Positions 34,663-42,845 of a stretch of 44,161 nucleotides of DNA are shown piece by piece. Under the pieces are notes generated by a model. The model had not been told where the DNA came from, searched no databases, and saw only the letters and a list, made by a program, of their open reading frames with translations. Source of the DNA: Pseudolabrys sp. (lineage in GTDB: Bacteria > Pseudomonadota > Alphaproteobacteria > Rhizobiales > Xanthobacteraceae); the NCBI GenBank assembly GCA_017849615.1, contig JAFIGS010000020.1, positions 1 through 44,161 of the forward strand, in the 5' to 3' direction. Position 1 is the stretch's first letter. The number at the start of each line of letters is the position of its first letter. The position numbers and the translations under genes were made by a program.

Positions 34663-35364
34663 ATGACCGGCGAAAAGTTCGCTTTGTTTATTGATGGCGC
34701 CAACCTCTATGCCACCGCCAAATCCCTCGGCTTCGATATCGATTACAAAAAGCTGCTCAAGGAATTCCAGTCGCGCGGCAACTTGCTGCGGGCGTTCTAT
34801 TACACCGCGATCATCGAGGATCAGGAATACTCCTCGATCCGCCCGCTGATCGACTGGCTCGACTACAACGGCTACGCCGTCGTCACCAAGGCGACCAAGG
34901 AATTCGTCGATCAGGCCGGCCGGCGCAAGGTCAAGGGCAACATGGATATCGAGCTTGCCGTCGATGCCATGGAAACCGCGCCCAATGTCGATCACATCGT
35001 GCTGTTCTCCGGCGACGGCGACTTCACCCGCCTCGTCGAGGCTGTGCAGCGCAAGGGCGTGCGCGTCACCGTCGTCTCGACGGTCACGACGCAGCCGCCA
35101 ATGGTCGCCGACGAGCTTCGCCGCCAGGCCGACATCTTCGTCGATCTCATGAGCCTGCAGAGCAAGATCGGCCGCGACCCGTCCGAACGGCCGATGCGCA
35201 TGCGCGAGCCGGCCGATACCGGGCATGGTCCGGGACATGGCGCGGGACATGGCGCCGGACATGGCGCCGGACATGGCGGCCACACACCGCAGTTCCTGCA
35301 GCGCAGCCCGACGCCGCCGCAGCGCGCCGGCGCGGCCGCGGCCGACGACGACTTCGAGGATTAG
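34663..35364 (+). CDS. NYN domain nuclease-like protein (LabA/DUF88)
   Basis: A 233-residue protein with a PIN-like NYN domain in residues 5-165. The acidic metal-site residues are in 'ALFIDGANLYATAKSL', 'KGNMDIELAVDAM' and 'LFSGDGDFTRLVEAV', so a ribonuclease fold with an intact site is expected. Target RNA is unknown. The C-terminal tail has tandem Gly-His repeats (GHGPGHGAGHG, from 12-base DNA repeats at about 35219-35280) and ends in an acidic DDDFED. ATG at 34663 was chosen over a GTG two codons upstream. The uracil-DNA glycosylase gene starts 13 bases later. Confidence 0.88.
   Translation: MTGEKFALFIDGANLYATAKSLGFDIDYKKLLKEFQSRGNLLRAFYYTAIIEDQEYSSIRPLIDWLDYNGYAVVTKATKEFVDQAGRRKVKGNMDIELAVDAMETAPNVDHIVLFSGDGDFTRLVEAVQRKGVRVTVVSTVTTQPPMVADELRRQADIFVDLMSLQSKIGRDPSERPMRMREPADTGHGPGHGAGHGAGHGAGHGGHTPQFLQRSPTPPQRAGAAAADDDFED
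35219..35280. repeat. 12-base tandem repeat encoding Gly-His tract
   Basis: About five degenerate copies of GG(G/C/A)CATGGCGC(C/G)G lie within the NYN gene and encode GHGxGHG. The copies differ at one or two positions, so length variation between strains by slippage is possible. The tract could bind metal ions, an inference from composition. Confidence 0.8.
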
Positions 35365-35377
35365 CGGACCGCGTGCC

Positions 35378-36064
35378 GTGGCGCGCTCCACCGCCACCAA
35401 ACCCGACGGCTATGACTGGCCGGACAGCGGCAAGCCCGGGCGCGACTGCCCGCGCTGCCCGCGGCTTGTCGCCTATCGCGAGGATTGCCGCCTCAAACAG
35501 CCGGACTGGTTCAACGCGCCGGTGCCCTCCTTCGGGCCGGTCGATGCGCGGCTGCTGATCGTCGGCCTGGCGCCCGGCGTGCAAGGCGCCAACCGCACCG
35601 GCCGCCCGTTCACCGGCGACTTTGCCGGCGACCTGCTCTACGACACGCTGTCGCGCTTCGGCTTTGCCAACGGCAAGTTCGACGCCCGCATCGACGACGG
35701 TCTTGCCCTGACCGACTGCCGCATCACCAATGCGGTGCGCTGCGTGCCCCCCGAGAACAAGCCGACGCCCGCCGAGATCAATACCTGCCGCGACTTCTTC
35801 AGGGAAACGATCGCCGAGATGCCGACGCTGCGCGCCATCGTCGCGCTCGGCGCAGTCGCTCACGGTACCGTGCTGTCGGCCTTCGCGGCCAAGAAGTCGG
35901 CGCACCCGTTCAAGCACGGCGGCCATTACCGGATGGGCGGCATCGAGCTGTTCTCGAGCTATCATTGCTCCCGCTACAACACGAACACCGGCGTGCTGAC
36001 CTCGGAGATGTTCCGGGCCGTCTTCAAGGCGGTCCGCAGGTATCTGGATAGCGGCAAGCTCTGA
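35378..36064 (+). CDS. Family 5 (UdgB-type) uracil-DNA glycosylase
   Basis: A 228-residue base-excision enzyme. Motif A is 'VGLAPGVQGANRTGRPFTGD' near residues 66-85, typical of family 5, in which the catalytic acid of family 1 is replaced. Four Cys (two in 'DCPRCPRL', one in 'AVRCVPPEN' and one in 'INTCRDFF') match the iron-sulfur cluster set of families 4 and 5. Motif B appears as 'SSYHCSRYNTNTGVLT'. The GTG at 35378 follows the NYN stop by 13 bases; a longer frame would overlap the NYN tail and is Arg/Met repeat. Family 5 enzymes act on uracil and often also hypoxanthine. Confidence 0.9.
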   Translation: MARSTATKPDGYDWPDSGKPGRDCPRCPRLVAYREDCRLKQPDWFNAPVPSFGPVDARLLIVGLAPGVQGANRTGRPFTGDFAGDLLYDTLSRFGFANGKFDARIDDGLALTDCRITNAVRCVPPENKPTPAEINTCRDFFRETIAEMPTLRAIVALGAVAHGTVLSAFAAKKSAHPFKHGGHYRMGGIELFSSYHCSRYNTNTGVLTSEMFRAVFKAVRRYLDSGKL

Positions 36065-36154
36065 ACTCGACTGCAACGTTCCTGCGCAAGTATCGTTGAT
36101 CTACCCACGAGACCGGCTGCCAGCCGGTCCGCGGTCACCCCGAGGGAGCGACAC

Positions 36155-36676
36155 ATGAACATTCGCAAGCGAGTTGTGACGGCCGGTCTGGCCGCAGCGC
36201 TGGCTCTTGCGGCCGCCTTGCCCGCGGCTGCCCAAACCGCCAGCGCTCCGCTCAAGGACGCCCAGGGCAAGGAAATCGGCTCCGCCAATCTGACGCAGAC
36301 GCCGCGTGGCGTGCTCATCATCGTTTCGGTCAAGGGCCTGCCGCCGGGCGAACACGCCTTCCACGTCCATGCTGTCGGGAAATGCGAGCCGCCCTTCACC
36401 TCGGCCGGCGGCCACTTCAATCCCGATCACAAGAAGCACGGCTTCATGTCGCCCGAAGGCGCCCATGCCGGCGACATGCCGAACCTGCACATCCCCCAGA
36501 ACGGCGACCTCACCATCGAAGTGCTGAACGCCGCCGTGACGCTGGAAAAGGGCAAGCCGAATTCATTGTTCGACGAGGACGGCTCGGCGCTGGTCATCCA
36601 CGCCGGCACGGATGACTACAAGACCGACCCGACCGGCGATGCCGGCGGGCGGATCGCCTGCGGGGTGGTGAAGTAA
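36155..36676 (+). CDS. sodC: Periplasmic Cu/Zn superoxide dismutase
   Basis: A 173-residue precursor with a Sec signal peptide (MNIRKRVVTAGLAAALALAAALPAAAQ). The copper site is 'HAFHVHAVGKC', the zinc loop 'GGHFNPDHKKHG', and further ligands occur in 'MPNLHIPQNG' and 'LVIHAGTDDYKTDPTGDAG'. The disulfide Cys pair is in 'GKCEPP' and 'RIACGV'. All metal ligands are present. It is followed by its own terminator and then by a second exported superoxide dismutase. Confidence 0.95.
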   Translation: MNIRKRVVTAGLAAALALAAALPAAAQTASAPLKDAQGKEIGSANLTQTPRGVLIIVSVKGLPPGEHAFHVHAVGKCEPPFTSAGGHFNPDHKKHGFMSPEGAHAGDMPNLHIPQNGDLTIEVLNAAVTLEKGKPNSLFDEDGSALVIHAGTDDYKTDPTGDAGGRIACGVVK

Positions 36677-36695
36677 CCGCACCGCGAGACCATTG

Positions 36696-36728
36696 AACGG
36701 CCGGCCCCAGCAAGGGACCGGCCGTTTC
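36696..36728 (+). terminator. Terminator of sodC
   Basis: AACGGCCGG ... CCGGCCGTTT forms an 8-9 base-pair stem with a 13-base loop, ending in TTT. It lies 20 bases after the sodC stop. Confidence 0.75.
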
Positions 36729-36814
36729 CAGTCCAAATTGTCGCAGCCGTGAACCACGCGGCGCCCCGCACCGTATTCCTCCGACTGCTTATCAACATCG
36801 GAGGAGCCGCTCGC

Positions 36815-37531
36815 ATGCATTTCAATCGCCGCCAGACACTCAAGGGCGTCGCTGCCGCCATCGCGGCAGCCGCGGTCGCTTCGCCGCACCGCGTCTTTGC
36901 CCAGGCCGCCGACGGTCCGTTCAAGCTGCCGCCGCTCGGCTACGCCTACGAAGCGCTCGAGCCCAACATCGATGCTTTGACCATGACCATCCATCACCAG
37001 CGGCATCACGGCGCCTTCATCGGCAACCTGAACAATTTCGCCAAGACCATTCCCGACCTCGGCAAGAAGCAGGTCGAAGCGGTGTTGGCCGACCTTGCCA
37101 GCATTCCGGAATCGTCGCGCACCGGCGTGCGCAACAATCTCGGCGGCCACTGGAATCACACTTTCTTCTGGGAGCTGATGACGCCGGGCGGCGCCAAGGA
37201 GCCGGGCGGCGACCTCAAGGCCGCCATCGACGCCGAACTCGGCGGTTTCCAGAAGGTCAAGGAACAGGTCAATGCCGCCGGCGGCAGCCGCTTCGGTTCG
37301 GGCTGGGCCTGGCTCACGGTCGACAAGGACAAGAAGCTCAAGATCGTCTCGACGCCCAATCAGGACAACCCGCTGATGGACGGCGCGCGCGGCGCCGTGA
37401 TCGGCGTCGATGTCTGGGAACACGCCTATTACCTGAAGTATCAGAACAAGCGCGCCGAATACCTCAGCAACTGGTGGAATACGGTGAACTGGGACAAGGC
37501 CGCCGCCCATTACAAGAAGGCGATGGCGTAA
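36815..37531 (+). CDS. Exported Fe/Mn superoxide dismutase, Mn-type residues
   Basis: A 238-residue protein whose first 30 residues form a Tat-like signal: 'NRRQTLKG' twin arginine, an Ala-rich core and an AQA cleavage site. The mature enzyme has all four metal ligands: His in '[11 protein letters not shown]', His in '[10 protein letters not shown]', Asp and His in '[13 protein letters not shown]'. '[10 protein letters not shown]' has the second-sphere Gln found in Mn enzymes, so manganese is the better guess. GGAGGAG precedes the ATG at 36815. Most Fe/Mn dismutases are cytosolic; a Tat-exported one is less usual. Confidence 0.92.
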   Translation: MHFNRRQTLKGVAAAIAAAAVASPHRVFAQAADGPFKLPPLGYAYEALEPNIDALTMTIHHQRHHGAFIGNLNNFAKTIPDLGKKQVEAVLADLASIPESSRTGVRNNLGGHWNHTFFWELMTPGGAKEPGGDLKAAIDAELGGFQKVKEQVNAAGGSRFGSGWAWLTVDKDKKLKIVSTPNQDNPLMDGARGAVIGVDVWEHAYYLKYQNKRAEYLSNWWNTVNWDKAAAHYKKAMA

Positions 37532-37560
37532 CAGCTCTCTGACGGCCAACACCGCCGCTC

Positions 37561-37640
37561 ATTTCCGCGCAAGCAGGAATCCAGTTCTTCTCTGAAGACG
37601 AAAGAACTGGACCCCCGCGTTCGCTGGGGTGAGCGGAAAT
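37561..37640. repeat. ATTTCCGC palindromic repeat between sod and smpB
   Basis: The outer arms ATTTCCGC and GCGGAAAT enclose an inner pair GTCCAGTTCTT-like: 'CCAGTTCTTC' and 'GAAAGAACTGG'. It lies between convergent genes (sod stop 37531, smpB stop 37655). It resembles the element at 31264-31351 in layout but the sequence has diverged. Confidence 0.75.
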
Positions 37641-37654
37641 TGGAATGGGCCGAT

Positions 37655-38128
37655 CTAACCCCGATCCCGCAACAGACGACTCTTCTCGCGGTTCCAGGTC
37701 TTCTTCTTGTCGGCCTCGCGCTTGTCGTGCAGCTTCTTGCCCTTGGCGAGCGCGATCTCGATCTTGGCGCGGCCCTTCTCGTTGAAATAGAGCTTGAGCG
37801 GCACGATGGTCATGCCCTCGCGCTCGACGGCGCTGGCGAGCTTGTGGATTTGCCGGTCGTGCAGCAGCAGCTTGCGCAGGCGCTTGGGCGCGTGGTTCTC
37901 GCGGTGCGCCTGGACGTATTCCGGGATGTTGGCGTTGACGAGCCAGATCTCGCCGCCCTTGGCGTCGGCGTAGGACTCCGCGATCGTCGCCTTGCCGGTG
38001 CGCAAGGATTTGACCTCGCTGCCGGTGAGCACGATGCCGGCCTCGAAAGTATCCTCGATCAGATAGTTGAACCGCGCCTTGCGGTTTTCCGCGACCGTCT
38101 TGAAACGGCGCTCGTCCTTGGCAGCCAT
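37655..38128 (-). CDS. smpB: SsrA-binding protein SmpB
   Basis: A 157-residue OB-fold protein that carries tmRNA into stalled ribosomes. Family blocks are '[21 protein letters not shown]', split here as NRKARFNY and EDTFEAGI, then '[19 protein letters not shown]', 'NANIPEY' and '[22 protein letters not shown]'. The basic C-terminal tail '[15 protein letters not shown]' is the part that enters the mRNA channel. ATG at 38128 (MAAKDERRF) is preferred; ATG at 38137 is possible. No tmRNA gene is in this window. Confidence 0.95.
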   Translation of the reverse strand: MAAKDERRFKTVAENRKARFNYLIEDTFEAGIVLTGSEVKSLRTGKATIAESYADAKGGEIWLVNANIPEYVQAHRENHAPKRLRKLLLHDRQIHKLASAVEREGMTIVPLKLYFNEKGRAKIEIALAKGKKLHDKREADKKKTWNREKSRLLRDRG

Positions 38129-38254
38129 GGAACTCATATAGGAACGGCCGGCGCGCAATGCCCGCCCGGCGGACAAGAACGCGCCAACCTCATGTTAAAT
38201 CTTAGTTCAGAAAAACCATGCAAATAATTGATTTTGCACGATATTATCTGCCGT

Positions 38255-39148
38255 TTAGTTGATCAGCCCGGCGTGAACCATGGCGTCGCGGATGACCCTC
38301 CCGGTCGGCGCCGTCACCGGCACCAGCGGCAGACGGACCTCCTCCTCGAGACGGCCGAGCAGCTTGAGCCCGTGCTTGGCGCCGGCCAGACCCGGCTCCT
38401 TGAAGATGGCATCGTGCAGCGGCACCAGCCGGTCCTGAATCTTGAGGGCTCCGGCATAGTCGCCCTTGAACACGGCCGTCATCAGGTCGGCGCACGGCTT
38501 CGGCGCCACATTCGCGACCACCGAGATGCAGCCATGGCCACCGGCCGCCATATAGGCGAGCGCCGTCATGTCCTCGCCCGAGAGCTGGATGAAGTCCGGA
38601 CCCAGAGCGTGACGCTGTTGCGAGACCCGCGCCAGGTTCGCGGTGGCGTCCTTGACGCCGACGATGTTCTTCAACTCGTACAGCCGCTTCATCGTCTCGA
38701 CCGACATGTCGACCACCGAGCGCGGCGGAATGTTGTAGATGACGATCGGAATGCCGATGGCGTCGTTCACCGCCTTGAAGTGCTGGTACATGCCCTCCTG
38801 GGTCGGCTTGTTATAGTACGGCGTCACCACCAGTACCGCATCGGCCCCGGCCTTCTCGGCATGGCGCGCCAGATCGACGGCCTCGTCGGTCGAGTTCGAA
38901 CCGGCGCCGGCGATCACCGGAACGCGGCCCTTGGCCTGGTCGATGCAGATATCGACCACCTTGTGATGCTCGTCATGGCTGAGGGTCGGGCTTTCGCCGG
39001 TGGTGCCGACCGGCACCAGCCCGCTCGTCCCCTGCCCGATCTGCCATTCGATCAGGTCGCGAAACGCCCGCTCATCGACGGCGCCATTTTTGAACGGCGT
39101 CACGAGCGCGGTCATGGAACCTCGGAAGCTCGTTGTCGCGGCGGTCAT
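38255..39148 (-). CDS. dapA: 4-hydroxy-tetrahydrodipicolinate synthase
   Basis: A 297-residue class I aldolase-fold enzyme condensing pyruvate with aspartate semialdehyde for lysine and peptidoglycan. The '[14 protein letters not shown]' block near 48-61, the catalytic Tyr in '[15 protein letters not shown]' near 110-124, and the Schiff-base Lys in '[14 protein letters not shown]' near 162 are all present. The first 11 residues before 'MTALVTPF' may be untranslated in some homologues. smpB lies downstream on the same strand after a 126-base AT-rich gap. Confidence 0.95.
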   Translation of the reverse strand: MTAATTSFRGSMTALVTPFKNGAVDERAFRDLIEWQIGQGTSGLVPVGTTGESPTLSHDEHHKVVDICIDQAKGRVPVIAGAGSNSTDEAVDLARHAEKAGADAVLVVTPYYNKPTQEGMYQHFKAVNDAIGIPIVIYNIPPRSVVDMSVETMKRLYELKNIVGVKDATANLARVSQQRHALGPDFIQLSGEDMTALAYMAAGGHGCISVVANVAPKPCADLMTAVFKGDYAGALKIQDRLVPLHDAIFKEPGLAGAKHGLKLLGRLEEEVRLPLVPVTAPTGRVIRDAMVHAGLIN

Positions 39149-39419
39149 GGCGTTCTCCTACCCGGCTACGCGGTTTTGCAAGGGATCCATCAATATCGGC
39201 TTGAGCCATTTGATGAAAGCCCCCTCGCGGCGCAATTTACCATGATTTGCCAAGCTTTTGCCGCCGTTTGGCGATAACTGTGATTCGAGGTCAGGGGGAC
39301 CGGCGGTATCCCCTCGCTTACCTTTTTGCCCTAAGGGAGACAGGCGCGCCTGGTGTATTGAGTCGGGCGCTTTCACGAAGAAACGCAACGATCGCGCCCG
39401 AACGAACAGAGGCAACGGT

Positions 39420-41810
39420 TTGCAGGACGTATCGAAACGCTCGCTGTCGCGAATTTCCCTCGCCTTGATCGGCGCCGGCGCAGTGCTGGCCATGCCGGCC
39501 GTTGCCGCCGCCCAGCAGACCAAAGCCGCGGCGAAGACCGAGCAGATCAAAAAGCCGCAGACCAAGGTTGACGCCGCCAAAAGCAAAACGGCCAAGCAGG
39601 CCAAGGTTAAACAAGCCCTTCGCACCAAGACGGTCGCGCACCCGCCGGCGCGCCCCAATCTGGTCGCGGTGCCGATGCCGCAAGCGCGGCCCGATGGCGG
39701 CACGGCCGTCGCCCTGCCCGCGAGCCGCCCGCTGCAACTCGTCAACGTCGCTACGGCGTCGGTTCCACGCGGTGCCGATGCTTTCGCCCAGGTTGCCACC
39801 GGCGCCCGCGGCGCGGTGTTTGCGAGCCGGCTCGTCCTCAAGCCGCTGGCGCGACCCACCGCAGGCCCCTTCGCGACCGCGCCGACCACGTCCACGTCCA
39901 GCGCCGATATCGCCATGCTCAAGCGCGTGCGCGACGCCGCGACCAAGGGCAGCGACGCCGACGCGGAAGCGGCGGCGCGTACCATCGCCGATCCGGTAGC
40001 GCGCAAGCTCGCCGAATACATCATTCTGCGCAGCTACAACACCAAGCCGAATTTCGAGCGCTACGCCAGTTTCATCGAGCGCAATCCGGACTGGCCGCAT
40101 GTGCCGATGTTCCGCCGCCGCGCCGAGAACACGCTGTGGAACGACAATGTCAGCGACGCCGGCGTGCTGTCGTTTTTCGCGAACCAAAAGCCGACCACCG
40201 CGAAGGGCCGCTATGTCCTCGCGCGCGCGTTGCTGGCCCGCGGCGATCGCGCCGCCGCTCAGGATCTCGTGCGCACCGCCTGGCGCACCCAGGACGCCAG
40301 CGTCGATGTCGAGCGCCGGGTGATCGAGATGTTCGGCGCCATGCTGAGCGCCGACGACCACAAGGCGCGCATGGACGATCGTTTCTATAACGATGACACA
40401 GAGGGCGGGATGCGCGCCGCCGAACGCGTCGGCGGCCACCATCTGCACATTGCCAAAGCCTGGGCCGCCGTCATCAAGCGCGCCAAGAACGCCAAGGCGC
40501 TGCTCGACGGCGTGCCGTCATCGGCGCATCGCGACCTCGGCTATATCTTCGCCCGGGCCCAATGGCTGCGGCGCAACGGCAAGCCCGAGGAAGCCGGCAA
40601 GCTCGTGCTGTCGGCGCCGAGAGATCCGGCCGGCATCGTCGATGCCAATGAGTGGTGGCAGGAACGCCGCATCCTCGTGCGCGAACTGCTCGACAACAAG
40701 GATGCCCAGACCGCCTACCGGGTCGCCCGCGATGCCACGACGCCGACGCAGACCAACTACCGCGTCGACAAGCACTTCACAGCCGGCTGGATCGCGCTGC
40801 GCTTCCTGAACGATGCCAAGACGGCGGCCGCGCATTTTGCCGAAATCAACCGCGGCGCCGGCAACAACCCGCACGCGCTGTCGCGCGGCGGCTACTGGGA
40901 AGGCCGCGCCGCCGAAGCCATGGGCCAGCGCGCCCAGGCGCGCAATTTCTACAGTGAAGCCGCGCAATACAGCGCGACCTATTACGGCCAGCTCGCCCGC
41001 GCCCGGCTCGGCCTGCCCGATCTCGGCCTCGTCGGCCCGCCGGAATTCACGGCCCAGCAGCGCAACCAGCTCGCCAACACCGAGGTGGTGCGCGCGGTCG
41101 AACTGCTCTACGCGCTCGACGACCGCGACATGATCGCCTCGATCTTCGCCGAGCTTGGCGACAGCGCCACGGATGTCGCCGGCATGGCGATGCTCGGCGA
41201 GGTCGCGGCCAAGTATAAAGATCCGCGCGCCATGGTGTTGCTGGGCAAGAACGCGCTCGGCCGCGGCCTGCCGCTCGACTATTACGCTTTCCCCACCGCC
41301 GGCTTGCCGAGCTATCAGCCGATCGCGCCGCCGGTCGAAGACGCGCTGGTCTATTCGATCGCGCGGCAGGAGAGCCATTTCAACCAGAAGGTCGTGTCGC
41401 CGGCCAAGGCCATGGGCTTCATGCAGGTGACGCCGGTCGCCGCGCAGGACACGTCCAAGCGCTTCAAGTATGTTTACAACGCGCCCCGCCTGCTCAGCGA
41501 TCCGGTTTACAACATGCAGATGGGCGCGGCCGAACTGGCGATGCTGCTCTCGACCTATGACGGCTCCTACATCATGACCTTCGTCGGCTACAACGCCGGG
41601 CGCGGCCGCGTGCGGCAGTGGGTCGCCGCCTATGGCGATCCGCGCGATCCCAGCGTCGATCCGGTCGACTGGTGCGAGCGCATCCCGATCGCCGAGACGC
41701 GCAATTACGTGCAGCGCATCATGGAGAACCTTCAAGTCTATCGCGCCCGCTTCGGCGGCGGCAACCGGCTGGTGATCGAGGCCGACATCCGCCGCGGCGC
41801 GCCGCGCTAA
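39420..41810 (+). CDS. slt: Soluble lytic murein transglycosylase
   Basis: About 796 residues from a TTG start preceded by GAGG. A signal peptide 'SLSRISLALIGAGAVLAMPAVAAA' directs it to the periplasm, followed by a Lys/Ala/Pro-rich linker to about residue 150. A long helical superhelix with TPR-like repeats follows. The C-terminal SLT domain has the catalytic Glu in 'IARQESHFN' (about Glu651), then 'SPAKAMGFMQVTP' and 'FVGYNAGRGRVRQW'. It cleaves glycan strands of peptidoglycan to 1,6-anhydromuropeptides. Divergent from dapA; the gap 39149-39419 holds both promoters. Confidence 0.92.
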   Translation: MQDVSKRSLSRISLALIGAGAVLAMPAVAAAQQTKAAAKTEQIKKPQTKVDAAKSKTAKQAKVKQALRTKTVAHPPARPNLVAVPMPQARPDGGTAVALPASRPLQLVNVATASVPRGADAFAQVATGARGAVFASRLVLKPLARPTAGPFATAPTTSTSSADIAMLKRVRDAATKGSDADAEAAARTIADPVARKLAEYIILRSYNTKPNFERYASFIERNPDWPHVPMFRRRAENTLWNDNVSDAGVLSFFANQKPTTAKGRYVLARALLARGDRAAAQDLVRTAWRTQDASVDVERRVIEMFGAMLSADDHKARMDDRFYNDDTEGGMRAAERVGGHHLHIAKAWAAVIKRAKNAKALLDGVPSSAHRDLGYIFARAQWLRRNGKPEEAGKLVLSAPRDPAGIVDANEWWQERRILVRELLDNKDAQTAYRVARDATTPTQTNYRVDKHFTAGWIALRFLNDAKTAAAHFAEINRGAGNNPHALSRGGYWEGRAAEAMGQRAQARNFYSEAAQYSATYYGQLARARLGLPDLGLVGPPEFTAQQRNQLANTEVVRAVELLYALDDRDMIASIFAELGDSATDVAGMAMLGEVAAKYKDPRAMVLLGKNALGRGLPLDYYAFPTAGLPSYQPIAPPVEDALVYSIARQESHFNQKVVSPAKAMGFMQVTPVAAQDTSKRFKYVYNAPRLLSDPVYNMQMGAAELAMLLSTYDGSYIMTFVGYNAGRGRVRQWVAAYGDPRDPSVDPVDWCERIPIAETRNYVQRIMENLQVYRARFGGGNRLVIEADIRRGAPR

Positions 41811-41857
41811 CCAACGCCGATGCAGCCGCAAGCCGCCGGTCCAGGGGCGGCCTCACC

Positions 41858-42739
41858 ATGACAGATGCGCCCATCTCCCGCTTCGTCACGGCCGCCGACG
41901 GGATCAAGCTGCATGTGCGCGAGTATGCAGGGCGCGGCAACGGCGCCCTGCCGGTCGTCTGCCTGCCGGGGCTCGCGCGCACGACCTTGGATTTCGAGCC
42001 GCTTGCCGAGGCCCTGGCCGCCGAAGGACGCCGGGTCATTGCGCTGGATTATCGCGGCCGCGGCCGCTCCGATTACGATCCCGACCCGGCGAAGTATTCG
42101 CTGCCTGTCGAACTTGGCGACGTGATCGCCGTGCTGGCGGCCCTGGCCTGCGAGCCCGCCGTGTTCGTCGGCACCTCGCGCGGCGGCATACTGACGATGC
42201 TGCTGGCGGCGCTACGCCCTTCTGCCATCGCCGGCGCCGTGCTCAACGACATCGGCCCGGTTCTGGAGATCGAGGGCCTCGTGCGGATCAAGGGCTATGT
42301 CGGCAAGCTGCCGAAGGCCGCCACCTTCGAGGAGGCCGCGATAAACCTCGAGCGCCTGTTCGGCGCCCAGTTCACCCGGCTCACGCCGGAAGACTGGTTG
42401 CGCTATGCACGGCGGACCTTCGCCGAGCAGAACGGCCTATTGGTGCCGAACTACGATCTCGCGCTGGCCCGGGCGCTCGAGGACTTCGACCCGGCCAAGC
42501 CCCTGCCCGACCTGTGGCCGCAATTCGAGGCACTCGGGCCCGTGCCGGTGATGACGATCCGCGGCGCGAACTCGGACTTGCTATCGGCCGCGACGGTTGC
42601 GGAGATGGGCAAGCAGCATCCCGACCTCCAGGCGCTGGTCATCCCCGACCAGGGCCATGCGCCGTTGCTGGCCGAGGCCGACGTCACCGCGCGCATAGCG
42701 GCATTCATTGAGCGCTGCGACGCACGACACCAGGGTTAG
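41858..42739 (+). CDS. Alpha/beta hydrolase
   Basis: A 293-residue single-domain hydrolase without signal peptide. The nucleophile elbow is 'VGTSRGGILT' (Ser107), the oxyanion segment is 'VVCLPGLARTTLDF' near 32-45, and the catalytic His lies in 'IPDQGHAPLLAE' near residue 270. 'LDYRGRGRSDYDPDP' near 62-76 is the strand 4 block of this subfamily. The physiological ester or haloacid substrate cannot be predicted. It follows slt by 47 bases and may be cotranscribed. Confidence 0.9.
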   Translation: MTDAPISRFVTAADGIKLHVREYAGRGNGALPVVCLPGLARTTLDFEPLAEALAAEGRRVIALDYRGRGRSDYDPDPAKYSLPVELGDVIAVLAALACEPAVFVGTSRGGILTMLLAALRPSAIAGAVLNDIGPVLEIEGLVRIKGYVGKLPKAATFEEAAINLERLFGAQFTRLTPEDWLRYARRTFAEQNGLLVPNYDLALARALEDFDPAKPLPDLWPQFEALGPVPVMTIRGANSDLLSAATVAEMGKQHPDLQALVIPDQGHAPLLAEADVTARIAAFIERCDARHQG

Positions 42740-42794
42740 GTGCCGCGCCGGGTCGGGCCGACCATCGAGGACGGTTGCAGCTCCGACAAAAAGA

Positions 42795-42823
42795 AACCCC
42801 CGGCTTTCGCCGGGGGCTCTTTA
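42795..42823. terminator. Bidirectional terminator between hydrolase and porin
   Basis: AAACCCCCGGC-TTTC-GCCGGGGGCTCTTT forms an 8 base-pair GC stem with A-rich and T-rich flanks on both sides. It lies 55 bases after the hydrolase stop and 23 bases after the convergent porin stop. Confidence 0.88.
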
Positions 42824-42845
42824 ACGTCGATCCTAGATCGTGAGA

